A stretch of 64,000 nt of DNA from positions 62,001 through 126,000 of the forward strand of contig NZ_AUDS01000021.1 of the NCBI RefSeq assembly GCF_000425585.1, given 5' to 3'. The position numbers were made by a program, and so were the translations under genes. Origin of the DNA: Terrimonas ferruginea DSM 30193 (GTDB taxonomy: Bacteria; Bacteroidota; Bacteroidia; Chitinophagales; Chitinophagaceae). Shown piece by piece: positions 52,011 to 60,363 of this stretch. The notes beneath the pieces are model-generated. The model was not told the DNA's origin. It did not search any database and saw only the letters and a program-made list of their open reading frames with translations. Positions within the stretch are counted from its first letter, which is position 1; each line of letters starts with the position of its first letter.

Positions 52011-53939
52011 CAACCTCTCAATCTTAACATTTCCTAAATAATAGAAATTATTATTCCCTCCGCCATTCTCCCCTCCCTCAAACTTTATCCCTTTGATTTT
52101 ATAAGAACCGGGTATAGCTTTCCTGCATTCATAGATTTCGCTTCCATTCGCCAGCAATTGAAGACTTTCTCCTCTTTTGACTATTTGAATATTTACCTTA
52201 TTCGCCGGTTTATCATTTGAAAAACCCGGTATTTTGTAATATGGATAATCAATTTTATTTGCCTGGTTACACGCGCCACTGTTATATCCTTCGCCCAGCC
52301 AGTAATCCGCACTGAAAAACCCTTCGTTGCCATTAGAACCGGGTTGCAATACGGCTATCGATGACTCTTCTTTTTCTCCGACCAATTTTATCCATAACGG
52401 TTTGGCATAATAGGGAAACCCCTTCTCCACCGCCAGTTCGAAACTGAGGCTGAAATTATCGGGTAAGAAACTTGACTTAAGTTTTGGAGATACACTGTTT
52501 GACGCCAGTTCCAGCCACTTGCCATTTCCCGCGATTTCCTTCACTTTTGCTTTGCTCCCGCTGCTAAAGTAAACGTCACTGTTCCAATCGGGCGAATAAC
52601 TATTGACCGCAGCGGTGGAAAAATCGTCGAAGAATAAAACATTGGCATTCTTCAATGCCGCCTCTTTTTGTCTGGATGCAGGCAGGGATTGGGTTTCTGA
52701 CGGTGAGGCTGCCATAGGCGAACGAAGCGGCTTATAAGGAACGATCACTTTTTCGTTACCGAAAAAATAATCATGCACATATTTGAAGTTGAAATTGTTC
52801 AAAATACTCTCCATCATGTGTACATAGGCATCTTTGTTGGACATATTTAATGACCAGTAAATGGCTATCCATTGCGGGTTGTCTGTTTTACAAGCTTCCA
52901 TCGCACTTTTTTTCACACGCAGGACCGGAAAACTCGACCAGCCTTTTTTGGTCTCCAGCGGACTCCAGATTCCTTTGTCCGCCGCATGAATGCTGTAAAA
53001 TCCGATATCGGTCATGGGGTTGACATAAGCATCTTCATTCATGCGGTTCTTATACTGCTGCCGTATCAGGGCAAGATTTTTTTGTGCCCGTTCCAACGCA
53101 CCGGCCGGTGTCTTGTTGTTATAATAATCGTTGTGTTCGTAGTAGGTTTTGCAAAGCCATGGAAGATTTTTTTCCAACCGGTCAAAAAACTCACTGAACT
53201 TGATACCTTCAAATGGCAGGGGCTGGTTGTTTTTGGTGATGATGACCACATAGGTTCCTTTACCACCGATCAGGTCCAATTCCTGCGGAATCACAAAATG
53301 CAGGTACGGCCGGAGATTGGGATGTTTATCAAAATTGAGGTAAGACGACTTGTCTGCCGAAAGCGGATACTCTTCGGCACTTAGCTCGCCGGGAATATAC
53401 CGCGGCATGATAAAGAAATTTTCATCCGGCGTTGAAATGCAGTTGATGGCTGTGGTAAGATATTCCAGTTGATTGGCCGAGATAAGCCAGTTTTCCCGGT
53501 CGGCATGATTGGCATTCTCCACGAATGTATTGTCGGGTTTCTTTACGACGGGCCAGTACATATAGGAAAAAGCGCCGTACAACTGTGGAATCGCCTGATC
53601 ATAATAAAAAGTAGTGGAACCGGGATGCCGGTTTGGGTCAGGATTTCTGTTTTGAAAATACTTAGCAATGCCCAAACATCCTCTTGGTGTATAACTGGCC
53701 TGCGTCCACTGAATGAATTTGCGGGAATTATCGATCTGCCGTGCGGTGTAATTCCTGCCGTTGAGCGTTTTGCCGGTGACCTTAACATTCGGATCAGACA
53801 AACCACCTTTCCATCCGAGGTACAATCCTTCGGTCTCCGCAAAACCAAGTGTTTTACCAACCGGCAGGCTCTGAATAGTACGCTGTGCATATCCTGCGAT
53901 GGATACCAGGATCAACAGTAACAGGAATATTTTTTTCAT
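52008..53939 (-). CDS. Large secreted protein of unknown function
   Basis: 643 residues with signal peptide MKKIFLLLLILVSIAGYAQ. The first 400 residues (TEGLYLGWKGGLSDP; SMNPRG-like CLGIAKYFQNRNPDPNR) have no family I know; several Trp/Tyr segments suggest an enzyme or carbohydrate-active fold. Residues about 450-640 (NVLFFDDFSTAAVNSYSPDWNSD ... FEGGENGGGNNNFYYLGNVKIERL) look like a lectin/LamG-like jelly roll that often follows such starts. No T9SS tail is present. Confidence 0.6.
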   Translation of the reverse strand: MKKIFLLLLILVSIAGYAQRTIQSLPVGKTLGFAETEGLYLGWKGGLSDPNVKVTGKTLNGRNYTARQIDNSRKFIQWTQASYTPRGCLGIAKYFQNRNPDPNRHPGSTTFYYDQAIPQLYGAFSYMYWPVVKKPDNTFVENANHADRENWLISANQLEYLTTAINCISTPDENFFIMPRYIPGELSAEEYPLSADKSSYLNFDKHPNLRPYLHFVIPQELDLIGGKGTYVVIITKNNQPLPFEGIKFSEFFDRLEKNLPWLCKTYYEHNDYYNNKTPAGALERAQKNLALIRQQYKNRMNEDAYVNPMTDIGFYSIHAADKGIWSPLETKKGWSSFPVLRVKKSAMEACKTDNPQWIAIYWSLNMSNKDAYVHMMESILNNFNFKYVHDYFFGNEKVIVPYKPLRSPMAASPSETQSLPASRQKEAALKNANVLFFDDFSTAAVNSYSPDWNSDVYFSSGSKAKVKEIAGNGKWLELASNSVSPKLKSSFLPDNFSLSFELAVEKGFPYYAKPLWIKLVGEKEESSIAVLQPGSNGNEGFFSADYWLGEGYNSGACNQANKIDYPYYKIPGFSNDKPANKVNIQIVKRGESLQLLANGSEIYECRKAIPGSYKIKGIKFEGGENGGGNNNFYYLGNVKIERL

Positions 53940-53997
53940 GCCCTAAATTTCCCTGCTACAGCGCGAATAGCGCCCCCCTGAAACAGTGATTTTTAAA

Positions 53998-54180
53998 AGG
54001 TGGAAGGAATAAGGTTGAAGGTGGAAGGAATAAGGTTGAAGGTGTAAGGCCCGAAACTTCGGGCCGAAACTTCGGGCCGAAGCTTCGGCCTAAGGCGTAG
54101 GATGCAAGGCGTAAGGTTAATAACTGTAAGCCTATTCACGATTGACGATTCACGATTGACGATTCACGATTGACGATTCA
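53998..54180. repeat. Composite tandem repeats
   Basis: Three layers: GGTGGAAGGAATAAGGTTGAA repeated about twice (54000-54040), GGGCCGAAACTTC repeated two to three times (about 54046-54090) and ATTCACG-ATTGACG units (54130-54180). All lie between genes. One TTG of the last set forms the -33 box of the next gene. Confidence 0.8.
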
Positions 54181-54201
54181 CGATTCCCTCCCCTAACTTT
54201 G
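54170..54201 (+). promoter_or_regulatory. Promoter built partly from tandem repeats
   Basis: TTG at 54170-54172 and TAACTTTG at 54194-54201, 21 bases apart. The start codon follows after only four bases, so the mRNA would be leaderless or have a very short leader. Confidence 0.5.
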
Positions 54202-54205
54202 CAGC

Positions 54206-54727
54206 ATGCGCTTCGACACCCAACCCATATTAGAAAATCAGCGATTTGTGCTCTTTCCTTTACAGCAAAATGATTTCGCTGCCTTGTATGCCGTTGCCTC
54301 CGACCCCAAAGTATGGGAACAGCATCCGAACCATGACCGCTGGCAGGAAGATGTATTCCGTGTGTTTTTCGACGGCGCCATGGAAAGTAACGGCGCTTTC
54401 AAAGTAGTGGACAAGGATTCAAACGAAGTGATCGGCGGAACACGCTTTTATGATTACGATCCGGAGACCGACAGCATATTCGTTGGTTATACTTTTTACG
54501 CTACCAAATGCTGGGGCAAGGGCATCAACAGCTCTGTCAAGGAATTGATGTTTGACTACGCTTTCCGATTCATCACTACTATCCGCCTGCACGTTGGCGC
54601 TAACAATATCCGTTCTCAGATAGCAGTTGCCCGCCTGGGTGCAACAAAAACGGGAGAGCAGAATATGGCCGCTCCCGGAGAAACGCCGAGGATAAATTTT
54701 CTATACGAGATTGATAAGGAGACCTGA
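54206..54727 (+). CDS. GNAT-family N-acetyltransferase
   Basis: 173 residues: RFVLFPLQQNDFAALYAVASDPKVWEQHP, then GGTRFYDYDPETDSIFVGYTFYATKCWGKGINSSVKELMFDYAF (acetyl-CoA loop) and RLHVGANNIRSQIAVARLGATKTGE. This is the RimJ/RimL-type GNAT fold. The protein target is unknown. The promoter upstream allows a leaderless mRNA. Confidence 0.92.
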   Translation: MRFDTQPILENQRFVLFPLQQNDFAALYAVASDPKVWEQHPNHDRWQEDVFRVFFDGAMESNGAFKVVDKDSNEVIGGTRFYDYDPETDSIFVGYTFYATKCWGKGINSSVKELMFDYAFRFITTIRLHVGANNIRSQIAVARLGATKTGEQNMAAPGETPRINFLYEIDKET

Positions 54728-54736
54728 AAAAATGGC

Positions 54737-54790
54737 CGTATTAAGTATTGAGTATTAAGTAGTAAGTATTAAGTAGTAAGTAAAACAGCC
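54737..54790. repeat. Tandem AGTATTAAGTAGTA repeat
   Basis: AGTATTAAGTAGTAAG units in a row, like those at 51880-51910. Confidence 0.7.
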
Positions 54791-54847
54791 TGAGTAAGAG
54801 GCAGGTCGCCGCAAGTGCATATCCATTCACCTATTCACCATTGACCC

Positions 54848-56122
54848 TCACCTTGTCTTCTTCAGCTTCACCGTTGCTTTATCGCCGTTCTTTTTAATCG
54901 TCACCACTTCCTGCACCGTGGCTTTGGCAGATACAGCTATATCATGGGAAACCGTATTCGCCGATGTGCCCTGAAACATGCCGTTGATATAAGTGTCTGT
55001 ATAACCCACCACTTCGGTTTGCGTGGCCTGATGGACGTATTCAAATTCCGTATAAAGCAGGTATTCTCCCGGCTGCAGGTTCACAAATTCGAAATGGCCC
55101 TCGTCATCGTAAACACCCGTCACTTTCATACAATCCGCCACATCTTTGGGCAGGGGAATGGCCCGGCCTGTTTTCCTGGATTTCTTGTTCAGCTTCAGCC
55201 ATTCTTTAAAGTAAGCAGTATAAGGAATCAGCACAACTGAAGTGCCTTTAGACGCATACTGCCGCTTGTTTATATTCAATACGGCTATGCCTTTTATAGG
55301 GGCCTGGTTATCGCGTGCAAATACCTGGCCGGTAACAACGCTGTTACCGGTCGTGATCATCTTCATGGTGGCGTTCTTGTCAAATGTGGCTGTAAAAGGG
55401 TTGTAGTCCGTTTCTTTATCGATGAGCTGAAATTGTTTTCCGCCGGCGACCAAATCTATTTTCCAGATACGGCGGTTGTCCTTGTCGATATAGTAGTCAT
55501 AGGTATCACCTGTTGCCTCTTCCAGCACACTCACCTGCCATACTTTGTGACTTCCTGTGACGGGGCTTTCGTAAGTATTGCTTCTTACTTCCACCACTTT
55601 CACCTTTTTTACATTGTTGTTATTGCCATGTTTGTAGTCATATACAGCAAAATCGGTTTTGTAACCTGACGCCAGCGGCAGCATTCCCAGCAAATAGGGA
55701 TAGGTATAACTATCGACAAAACTATTCACCACCGGCTCGGTCACCTGATGACGTTGCCTCGTTTTTTTATCGAGGTAATAACCCCTCACTTCTGTTCCAT
55801 AATGCAATGCATATTCGCGTTCTTTATTGTGCGATGCACGATAAATAGGCATCAGTGTTTTCCAATCTGATATAGACGTATCGACCCATTTATCATTAGT
55901 CCCGATAAAAGCAAGCATCGTGTGCACCACCAATTGATTATTATGCTGGCTGACATCTATGCGGAAAGAGCAGATTTCTATTTTGCCCCCATTCTGCAAA
56001 TAATAATAAGCCATTTCAGACCGGCCAGAGCGATGCCATTTTTTATCGAAGAGACTTCCCGGAGCCTGTGCAAGCAGAGATTGGGAAAAGAGGACAGTCA
56101 ATAGTAGAAGAAGATACCGCAT
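54848..56122 (-). CDS. Secreted protein with DUF3108-like and carboxypeptidase-regulatory-like parts
   Basis: 424 residues with signal peptide MRYLLLLLTVLFSQSLLAQ. The middle (GYYLDKKTRQRHQVTEPVVNSFVDSYTYPYLLGMLPLASGYKTDFAVYDYKHG ... HKVWQVSVLEEATGDTYDYYIDKDNRRIWKIDLV) resembles DUF3108-type periplasmic domains. From about residue 265 there is a carboxypeptidase-regulatory-like fold (GQVFARDNQAPIKGIAVLNI ... FVNLQPGEYLLYTEF). The role is unknown. Confidence 0.65.
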   Translation of the reverse strand: MRYLLLLLTVLFSQSLLAQAPGSLFDKKWHRSGRSEMAYYYLQNGGKIEICSFRIDVSQHNNQLVVHTMLAFIGTNDKWVDTSISDWKTLMPIYRASHNKEREYALHYGTEVRGYYLDKKTRQRHQVTEPVVNSFVDSYTYPYLLGMLPLASGYKTDFAVYDYKHGNNNNVKKVKVVEVRSNTYESPVTGSHKVWQVSVLEEATGDTYDYYIDKDNRRIWKIDLVAGGKQFQLIDKETDYNPFTATFDKNATMKMITTGNSVVTGQVFARDNQAPIKGIAVLNINKRQYASKGTSVVLIPYTAYFKEWLKLNKKSRKTGRAIPLPKDVADCMKVTGVYDDEGHFEFVNLQPGEYLLYTEFEYVHQATQTEVVGYTDTYINGMFQGTSANTVSHDIAVSAKATVQEVVTIKKNGDKATVKLKKTR

Positions 56123-56369
56123 ATCGTTCCGGATTTTTAGCCAAGAAATAAACGCAACAAATTTAGCGGCAATACGGGCTTACCCAGCGCCATCATCTAT
56201 CAACGACAGGAATCAGTCTACCGAAAACCGGCAATTACTAACTGAAAGAGCTTTTGCTTTATAAAAAAATAATAAGTCTGCCGCCGGGGCCCCTCAATTG
56301 TTATTGCTTTGCAAAAAAGAGCCAGGTCATTGGGCAGTTCAATTCTTTGATCTATATTGACCACAGCAA

Positions 56370-56753
56370 ATGAAAACACTGGCCGCCACCTTTTTGCTGA
56401 CCGTTTATCTTCTCGCTTCTACAGAGGCGGGGCAACTATTGAAATTTCCGGCCATTTACCATCATTTTACAGAACACCGTAAAACAGAACCGGCTACGGG
56501 CTTTTTTTCTTTCCTGGCAATGCATTACTGGAATAATCACGCCCACCATGGCAAGCATTCTTCCAAACACCAGCATCTTCCGTTTAAGAATAGTAGACAT
56601 TTACCTGTAATGGCCACGGCCGCACCGGCCTTTCTTCCTTCGAGAATTGCCGACACACCGGAACCGGTGATTGTAGTTAATCCCCCCACCTGCCACACGG
56701 ATCTTCACGCAGGTACAATAAGGGATATTTTCCAGCCTCCGCGTCTTTCCTGA
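56370..56753 (+). CDS. His-rich exported protein, first gene of ApbE/DUF4266 cluster
   Basis: 127 residues with a membrane or signal segment (LAATFLLTVYLLASTEAGQLL) and a His-rich stretch (HYWNNHAHHGKHSSKHQH at about 52-69). The AGQLLKFPAIYHHFTEHRK segment is a recurring opening of small Bacteroidota proteins that sit near metal transport genes. It probably binds a metal in the periplasm, by inference from composition. It lies 84 bases upstream of the thioredoxin-like gene. Confidence 0.65.
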   Translation: MKTLAATFLLTVYLLASTEAGQLLKFPAIYHHFTEHRKTEPATGFFSFLAMHYWNNHAHHGKHSSKHQHLPFKNSRHLPVMATAAPAFLPSRIADTPEPVIVVNPPTCHTDLHAGTIRDIFQPPRLS

Positions 56754-56837
56754 ACTATGCTACTTCCGACTGCTTAGGCAGTAATAACTGATCAGTGATT
56801 TTATTCACCGGTCATTACCCTTATTTAATACCTCAAC

Positions 56838-57275
56838 ATGAGAACGATCATTTGTGCCTGCCTCCTCTGGGCTTTGCCGGCGTGGAGTCAGTCTGTCGCT
56901 TTCAGCGACATTATGAATAATGCCTTAAAGGAAAATAAACCAGTAGTCATCAGTTTCTCCGGATCGGACTGGTGCCTGCCGTGTATGCGTATGCACAAGG
57001 AAATTTTCGATACGGACCGGTTCAGGCAGGCCACCACCAGCTTTGGATTTTACAATGCCGATTTCCCGCGCCGTAAGAAGAATATGGTGCCAGATGCTGT
57101 ACGTGCCGTCAATGACTCGCTGGCCGCACGTTTTAATCCTGAAGGAAAATTTCCGTTTACGGTGGTAATCAGCCCCGGCGGAAAACTCATCCATTCCTGG
57201 GAAGGATTTCCTGATTCAGGCATTGAGTCATTTTATACAACACTTCAAACCATCCGGAATGATTACGGAAAATGA
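56838..57275 (+). CDS. Periplasmic thioredoxin-like protein with WCLPC motif
   Basis: 145 residues. A signal peptide (MRTIICACLLWALPAWSQ) is followed by a thioredoxin fold: PVVISFSGSDWCLPCMRMHKEIF with W45-C-L-P-C49, and a late FPFTVVISPGG strand with the cis-proline. It likely keeps cysteines reduced in the periplasm, such as those of the DUF4266 tail. The ApbE start overlaps its 3' end by 17 bases. Confidence 0.88.
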   Translation: MRTIICACLLWALPAWSQSVAFSDIMNNALKENKPVVISFSGSDWCLPCMRMHKEIFDTDRFRQATTSFGFYNADFPRRKKNMVPDAVRAVNDSLAARFNPEGKFPFTVVISPGGKLIHSWEGFPDSGIESFYTTLQTIRNDYGK

Positions 57276-58209
57276 CCTGCATGTAAGCGCCGAATATAAA
57301 AAGACGGCAAGATTGATGGGCAATCAATTTGAGATTACGGTTGTGTCCGGAGAAAAGGAATATGCCATGCAGCAAATAGCAACGGCGATTGCGGAAATAC
57401 AAAGAATAGAAAGCCTTTTGTCCACGTTCCGCGAAGACAGCCAGACCAATGCGATCAACAGGATGGCCGGCGTTGCACCCGTTAAAGTTGACCGTGAAGT
57501 GTTTGAACTGATCAGTCGCGCGCAACGGATCTCAGGTCTTACGCAGGGAGCTTTTGACCTGAGTTACGGGTCGGTAGACAAACGGCTCTGGAATTTCGAC
57601 ACGCACATGACCAGTCTTCCGGATAAGGAAACAGCCCTGGCCAGGGTAAAGCTGATTAACTACCGCAACATTGAACTCGATGAGGCATCCTGCTCCGTAT
57701 TCCTGCGGGAGAAAGGCATGCGGATAGGATTTGGTGGCATTGGGAAAGGCTATGCAGCCGATAAAGCGCGGCAGTTATTGATTGCGCAGGGCGTTGCTTC
57801 CGGCATCGTCAATGCCTCCGGCGACCTCACTGCCTGGGGCACGCAGGCAAACGGAGAGTCCTGGACGGTAGGCATCGCCCATCCCGACCATGCCGCCACC
57901 CCATTTTCCTACCTGAAAGTTTCCGGCATGGCCATGGCCACATCAGGCAACTATGAAAAGTTCGTCCTCATCAATGGCCGGAAATATTCCCACACCATCA
58001 ATCCGCGCACCGGCCTGCCCGTCACCGGCATCAAGAGCGTAACGGTATTCAGCCCTTATGCAGAGTTGTCCGACGCAATGGCCACCCCTTTGTCGATCAT
58101 GGGCGTAAGGGCCTCCATCGAATTGGTGAACCAGGTGCCCGAACTAGCTTGTATTCTTATCGACGACGATAACCATCTCTATTCATCCAACAACATTCAC
58201 CTGACATGA
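57259..58209 (+). CDS. apbE: ApbE, FAD:protein FMN transferase
   Basis: 316 residues from the ATG at 57259; an earlier in-frame ATG at 57223 is possible. Family motifs: RLMGNQFEITVV, FGGIGKGYAADKA, NASGDLTAWG and GNYEKFVLINGRKYSHTINPRTGLPV, and AELSDAMATPLSIMG. ApbE transfers FMN from FAD to Ser or Thr of target proteins. Unlike most members I see no signal peptide or lipobox, so it may act in the cytoplasm. The next gene overlaps it by four bases. Confidence 0.93.
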   Translation: MITENDLHVSAEYKKTARLMGNQFEITVVSGEKEYAMQQIATAIAEIQRIESLLSTFREDSQTNAINRMAGVAPVKVDREVFELISRAQRISGLTQGAFDLSYGSVDKRLWNFDTHMTSLPDKETALARVKLINYRNIELDEASCSVFLREKGMRIGFGGIGKGYAADKARQLLIAQGVASGIVNASGDLTAWGTQANGESWTVGIAHPDHAATPFSYLKVSGMAMATSGNYEKFVLINGRKYSHTINPRTGLPVTGIKSVTVFSPYAELSDAMATPLSIMGVRASIELVNQVPELACILIDDDNHLYSSNNIHLT

Positions 58210-58433
58210 AAACACACCTTAACAAGTACGTCCTGTTTGTCGCAGGCTCGCTCCTGCTCACGCTGGCCGCCTGTACAACCGTAAAAGAGTACCAAAAAAA
58301 CAAACTCAACGACGCCGAAATGTCACTCGGCAACCGGAAAGCAGAAAAGACCGAACTCAATTTCCAGTCGTACCGCGAAGGTTCTTCGGGAGCCAACGGC
58401 GGTAAGAACGGCGGAGGCTGTGGCTGTAATTAA
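58206..58433 (+). CDS. DUF4266 lipoprotein with Gly/Cys tail
   Basis: 75 residues. KYVLFVAGSLLLTLAAC ends in lipobox C23. The mature part is 52 residues and has SYREGSSGANGG at 55-66 and ends in GGGCGCN (69-75). The Y-REG(S/A)-SG and terminal GGGCGCN blocks define DUF4266 as I know it. The tail could bind a metal or carry a modification; the SSGA stretch looks like the known ApbE target pattern (D-x-x-S/T-G-A-T), but the acceptor Thr/Ser position is Asn here. The gene sits between ApbE and DUF3570 genes. Confidence 0.85.
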   Translation: MKTHLNKYVLFVAGSLLLTLAACTTVKEYQKNKLNDAEMSLGNRKAEKTELNFQSYREGSSGANGGKNGGGCGCN

Positions 58434-58458
58434 GACGATCATTTTAAAACTACTCTAG

Positions 58459-59652
58459 ATGAAACGTATTTTCTTAAGTGCTATAGCCCTGATGAGCCTG
58501 CTGAACCTGCGGGCGCAATCGACCGGCGACAGCACCGGATTCAAATCACGTAAACTTAAAATAGACGAGATCAACCTGGTGTCCAGTTATTATAGCCAGA
58601 GTGGTGAACATGCGGCCGTAACTGGTGGCATCGGCTCACAAAAACTCAGCGACATTGCCAACACACTGGACATAAAACTCATCAGTTATGACAAGAAGCT
58701 CCGCAAGCATACATTTGATGCGGAAGTTGGCATCGACCATTATACCTCCGCCTCTTCGGACCGCATCGATCTGAAAGCAAATTCCTCCGCCTCGCATTCG
58801 GATACGCGAATTTATCCTTCGCTCAACTGGACCATGGAAAACAACCGGAAAGGAAACGGAATCGGTGCAGGCCTTTCCTACTCGAGTGAATTCGATTATC
58901 AATCCCTGGGCGTTTCGGGCAGCTTTTCCAAAAAGACCCACGACCGCAATGGTGAATTTAATATACGCTTGCAGGCATTGTTTGACCAGGTATCCGACAT
59001 CAAACCTGTAGAATTGCGTACCGGAGGCAACAGCGGGGAGGACGAAAGTTATCCCAAACAAAACCGTCGTACACTGGCCGCTGCGCTCAGTTGGTCGCAG
59101 ATCGTAAATGAGCGGCTGCAGGTGGCATTGATGGCGGATGTGGTGCAGCAATCCGGTTTTCTCAGCCTGCCTTTTTACCGTGTATATTTTAACGACGCCT
59201 CCGTACACCAGGAGTATTTACCGGACACCCGGTTTAAATTGCCGGTGGGAATAAGAGCCAGTTATTTTATGGGCGACAAGGTGATCCTGCGTGGTTATTA
59301 TCGTTACTACGCCGACAGTTGGGGCGTGCGTTCGCATACCGCCAACCTGGAAGTACCGGTGAAGCTGAATCCTTTCGTATCAGTTGCGCCCTTCTATCGC
59401 TTCTATTCGCAGACAGGAACACGTTATTTCGCTCCCTACGGCGTTCATACTGCTGCTAATGACTATTACACGAGCAACTACGATCTGTCAACCTTTCAAA
59501 GTCATTTTGTGGGTGCTGGTATCCGCTGGACGCCGCTTAAAGGCATTGCAGGCATTCAGAAATTGTCGATGGCCGAAATTCGTTACGGGCATTACACAAA
59601 AAATATTGCCATGAATGCAAACATCGTGACGCTGAATCTCCGTTTTCGCTGA
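58459..59652 (+). CDS. DUF3570 outer-membrane protein
   Basis: 397 residues with signal peptide MKRIFLSAIALMSLLNLRAQ. It contains DEINLVSSYYSQSGEHAAVTGGIGSQKLSDIANTLDIKL and the later YGVHTAANDYYTSNYDLSTFQSHFVGAGIRWTPLKG, which define DUF3570. About 18 amphipathic strands point to an outer-membrane barrel, and it ends in a terminal strand (NIVTLNLRFR). It is 25 bases after the DUF4266 gene and most likely works with it. Confidence 0.9.
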   Translation: MKRIFLSAIALMSLLNLRAQSTGDSTGFKSRKLKIDEINLVSSYYSQSGEHAAVTGGIGSQKLSDIANTLDIKLISYDKKLRKHTFDAEVGIDHYTSASSDRIDLKANSSASHSDTRIYPSLNWTMENNRKGNGIGAGLSYSSEFDYQSLGVSGSFSKKTHDRNGEFNIRLQALFDQVSDIKPVELRTGGNSGEDESYPKQNRRTLAAALSWSQIVNERLQVALMADVVQQSGFLSLPFYRVYFNDASVHQEYLPDTRFKLPVGIRASYFMGDKVILRGYYRYYADSWGVRSHTANLEVPVKLNPFVSVAPFYRFYSQTGTRYFAPYGVHTAANDYYTSNYDLSTFQSHFVGAGIRWTPLKGIAGIQKLSMAEIRYGHYTKNIAMNANIVTLNLRFR

Positions 59653-59670
59653 TACATAGTTCAGCTAACA

Positions 59671-59701
59671 AAAATCCCCGGCTGCAAAAGCCGGGGATTT
59701 T
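59671..59701. terminator. Bidirectional terminator closing the ApbE cluster
   Basis: AAAATCCCCGGC / GCCGGGGATTTT, 12 pairs, loop TGCAAAA. It stops the ApbE/DUF3570 set and the converging barrel gene. Confidence 0.92.
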
Positions 59702-59726
59702 ATTAATAAGGTTATTCAGGCGTTGG

Positions 59727-60299
59727 TTATTTTCCGCCCAGGGCGAAGAATATGCCTACCTGGATCACGCTGTTTTTGAAATCGGGATCGAAATCGGCAT
59801 TGGAGTCGAAGTCGCCTACTTTAGACAGACCCGCCATATAACGGGCACCAATACCAAAACCACCGGCAGACTGGAAACCAAGACCGGCACCAACAGAGAG
59901 GTCAAGATTTTTAGCGAAACTGCGGAAGGTCTGGTCAGGGATGTCTTCAGAAATTTTGAAGCCCACCTGCGGGCCTGCTTCTACATAAAATCCACCGGGT
60001 GAACGGAATTTCACCATCACCGGTACCGTAACATAGGTAAGGCGGAAGCTGGTATCAGCATCTTTGAGTTTCGCACCGGCTGTAGAAACCAGGGCTTCCG
60101 GTTGCAGAGAAATCGCACCCAGCCGGAAATTCATAAAACCGCCGGCATGAAAGCCAACCAGCGCCTGCTTATCCAGATTATCAAAACGGCCGCCGCTGAA
60201 ATTGGTAATGTTCAAACCAGCTTTAAGGCCGCCCGTGATCTGCGCAGAAGCTGCTTGAGAAAGGGCAACAATCAACGCAACAAATAAGGTTTTTTTCAT
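59727..60299 (-). CDS. Outer-membrane beta-barrel (porin family) protein
   Basis: 190 residues from the ATG complement at 60297-60299. Signal peptide MKKTLFVALIVALSQAASAQ. TGGLKAGLNITNFSGG, GFHAGGFMNFRLGAISLQPEALVS, GFYVEAGPQVGFKIS and GIGARYMAGLSKVG are the strands of the OMP_b-brl_2 type. A -7-like box CAAAAATA (60318-60325) lies upstream on the same strand. Confidence 0.9.
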   Translation of the reverse strand: MKKTLFVALIVALSQAASAQITGGLKAGLNITNFSGGRFDNLDKQALVGFHAGGFMNFRLGAISLQPEALVSTAGAKLKDADTSFRLTYVTVPVMVKFRSPGGFYVEAGPQVGFKISEDIPDQTFRSFAKNLDLSVGAGLGFQSAGGFGIGARYMAGLSKVGDFDSNADFDPDFKNSVIQVGIFFALGGK

Positions 60300-60317
60300 A
60301 AAAAACAATTTAGTTTG

Positions 60318-60325
60318 CAAAAATA
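60318..60325 (-). promoter_or_regulatory. -7 box of the barrel gene
   Basis: TATTTTTG on the minus strand fits TAnnTTTG, 19 bases before the start codon. No clear -33 box was found. Confidence 0.45.
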
Positions 60326-60363
60326 GATGATTCCTGATTAATCGCTTTTTGTCTAATTACCTG

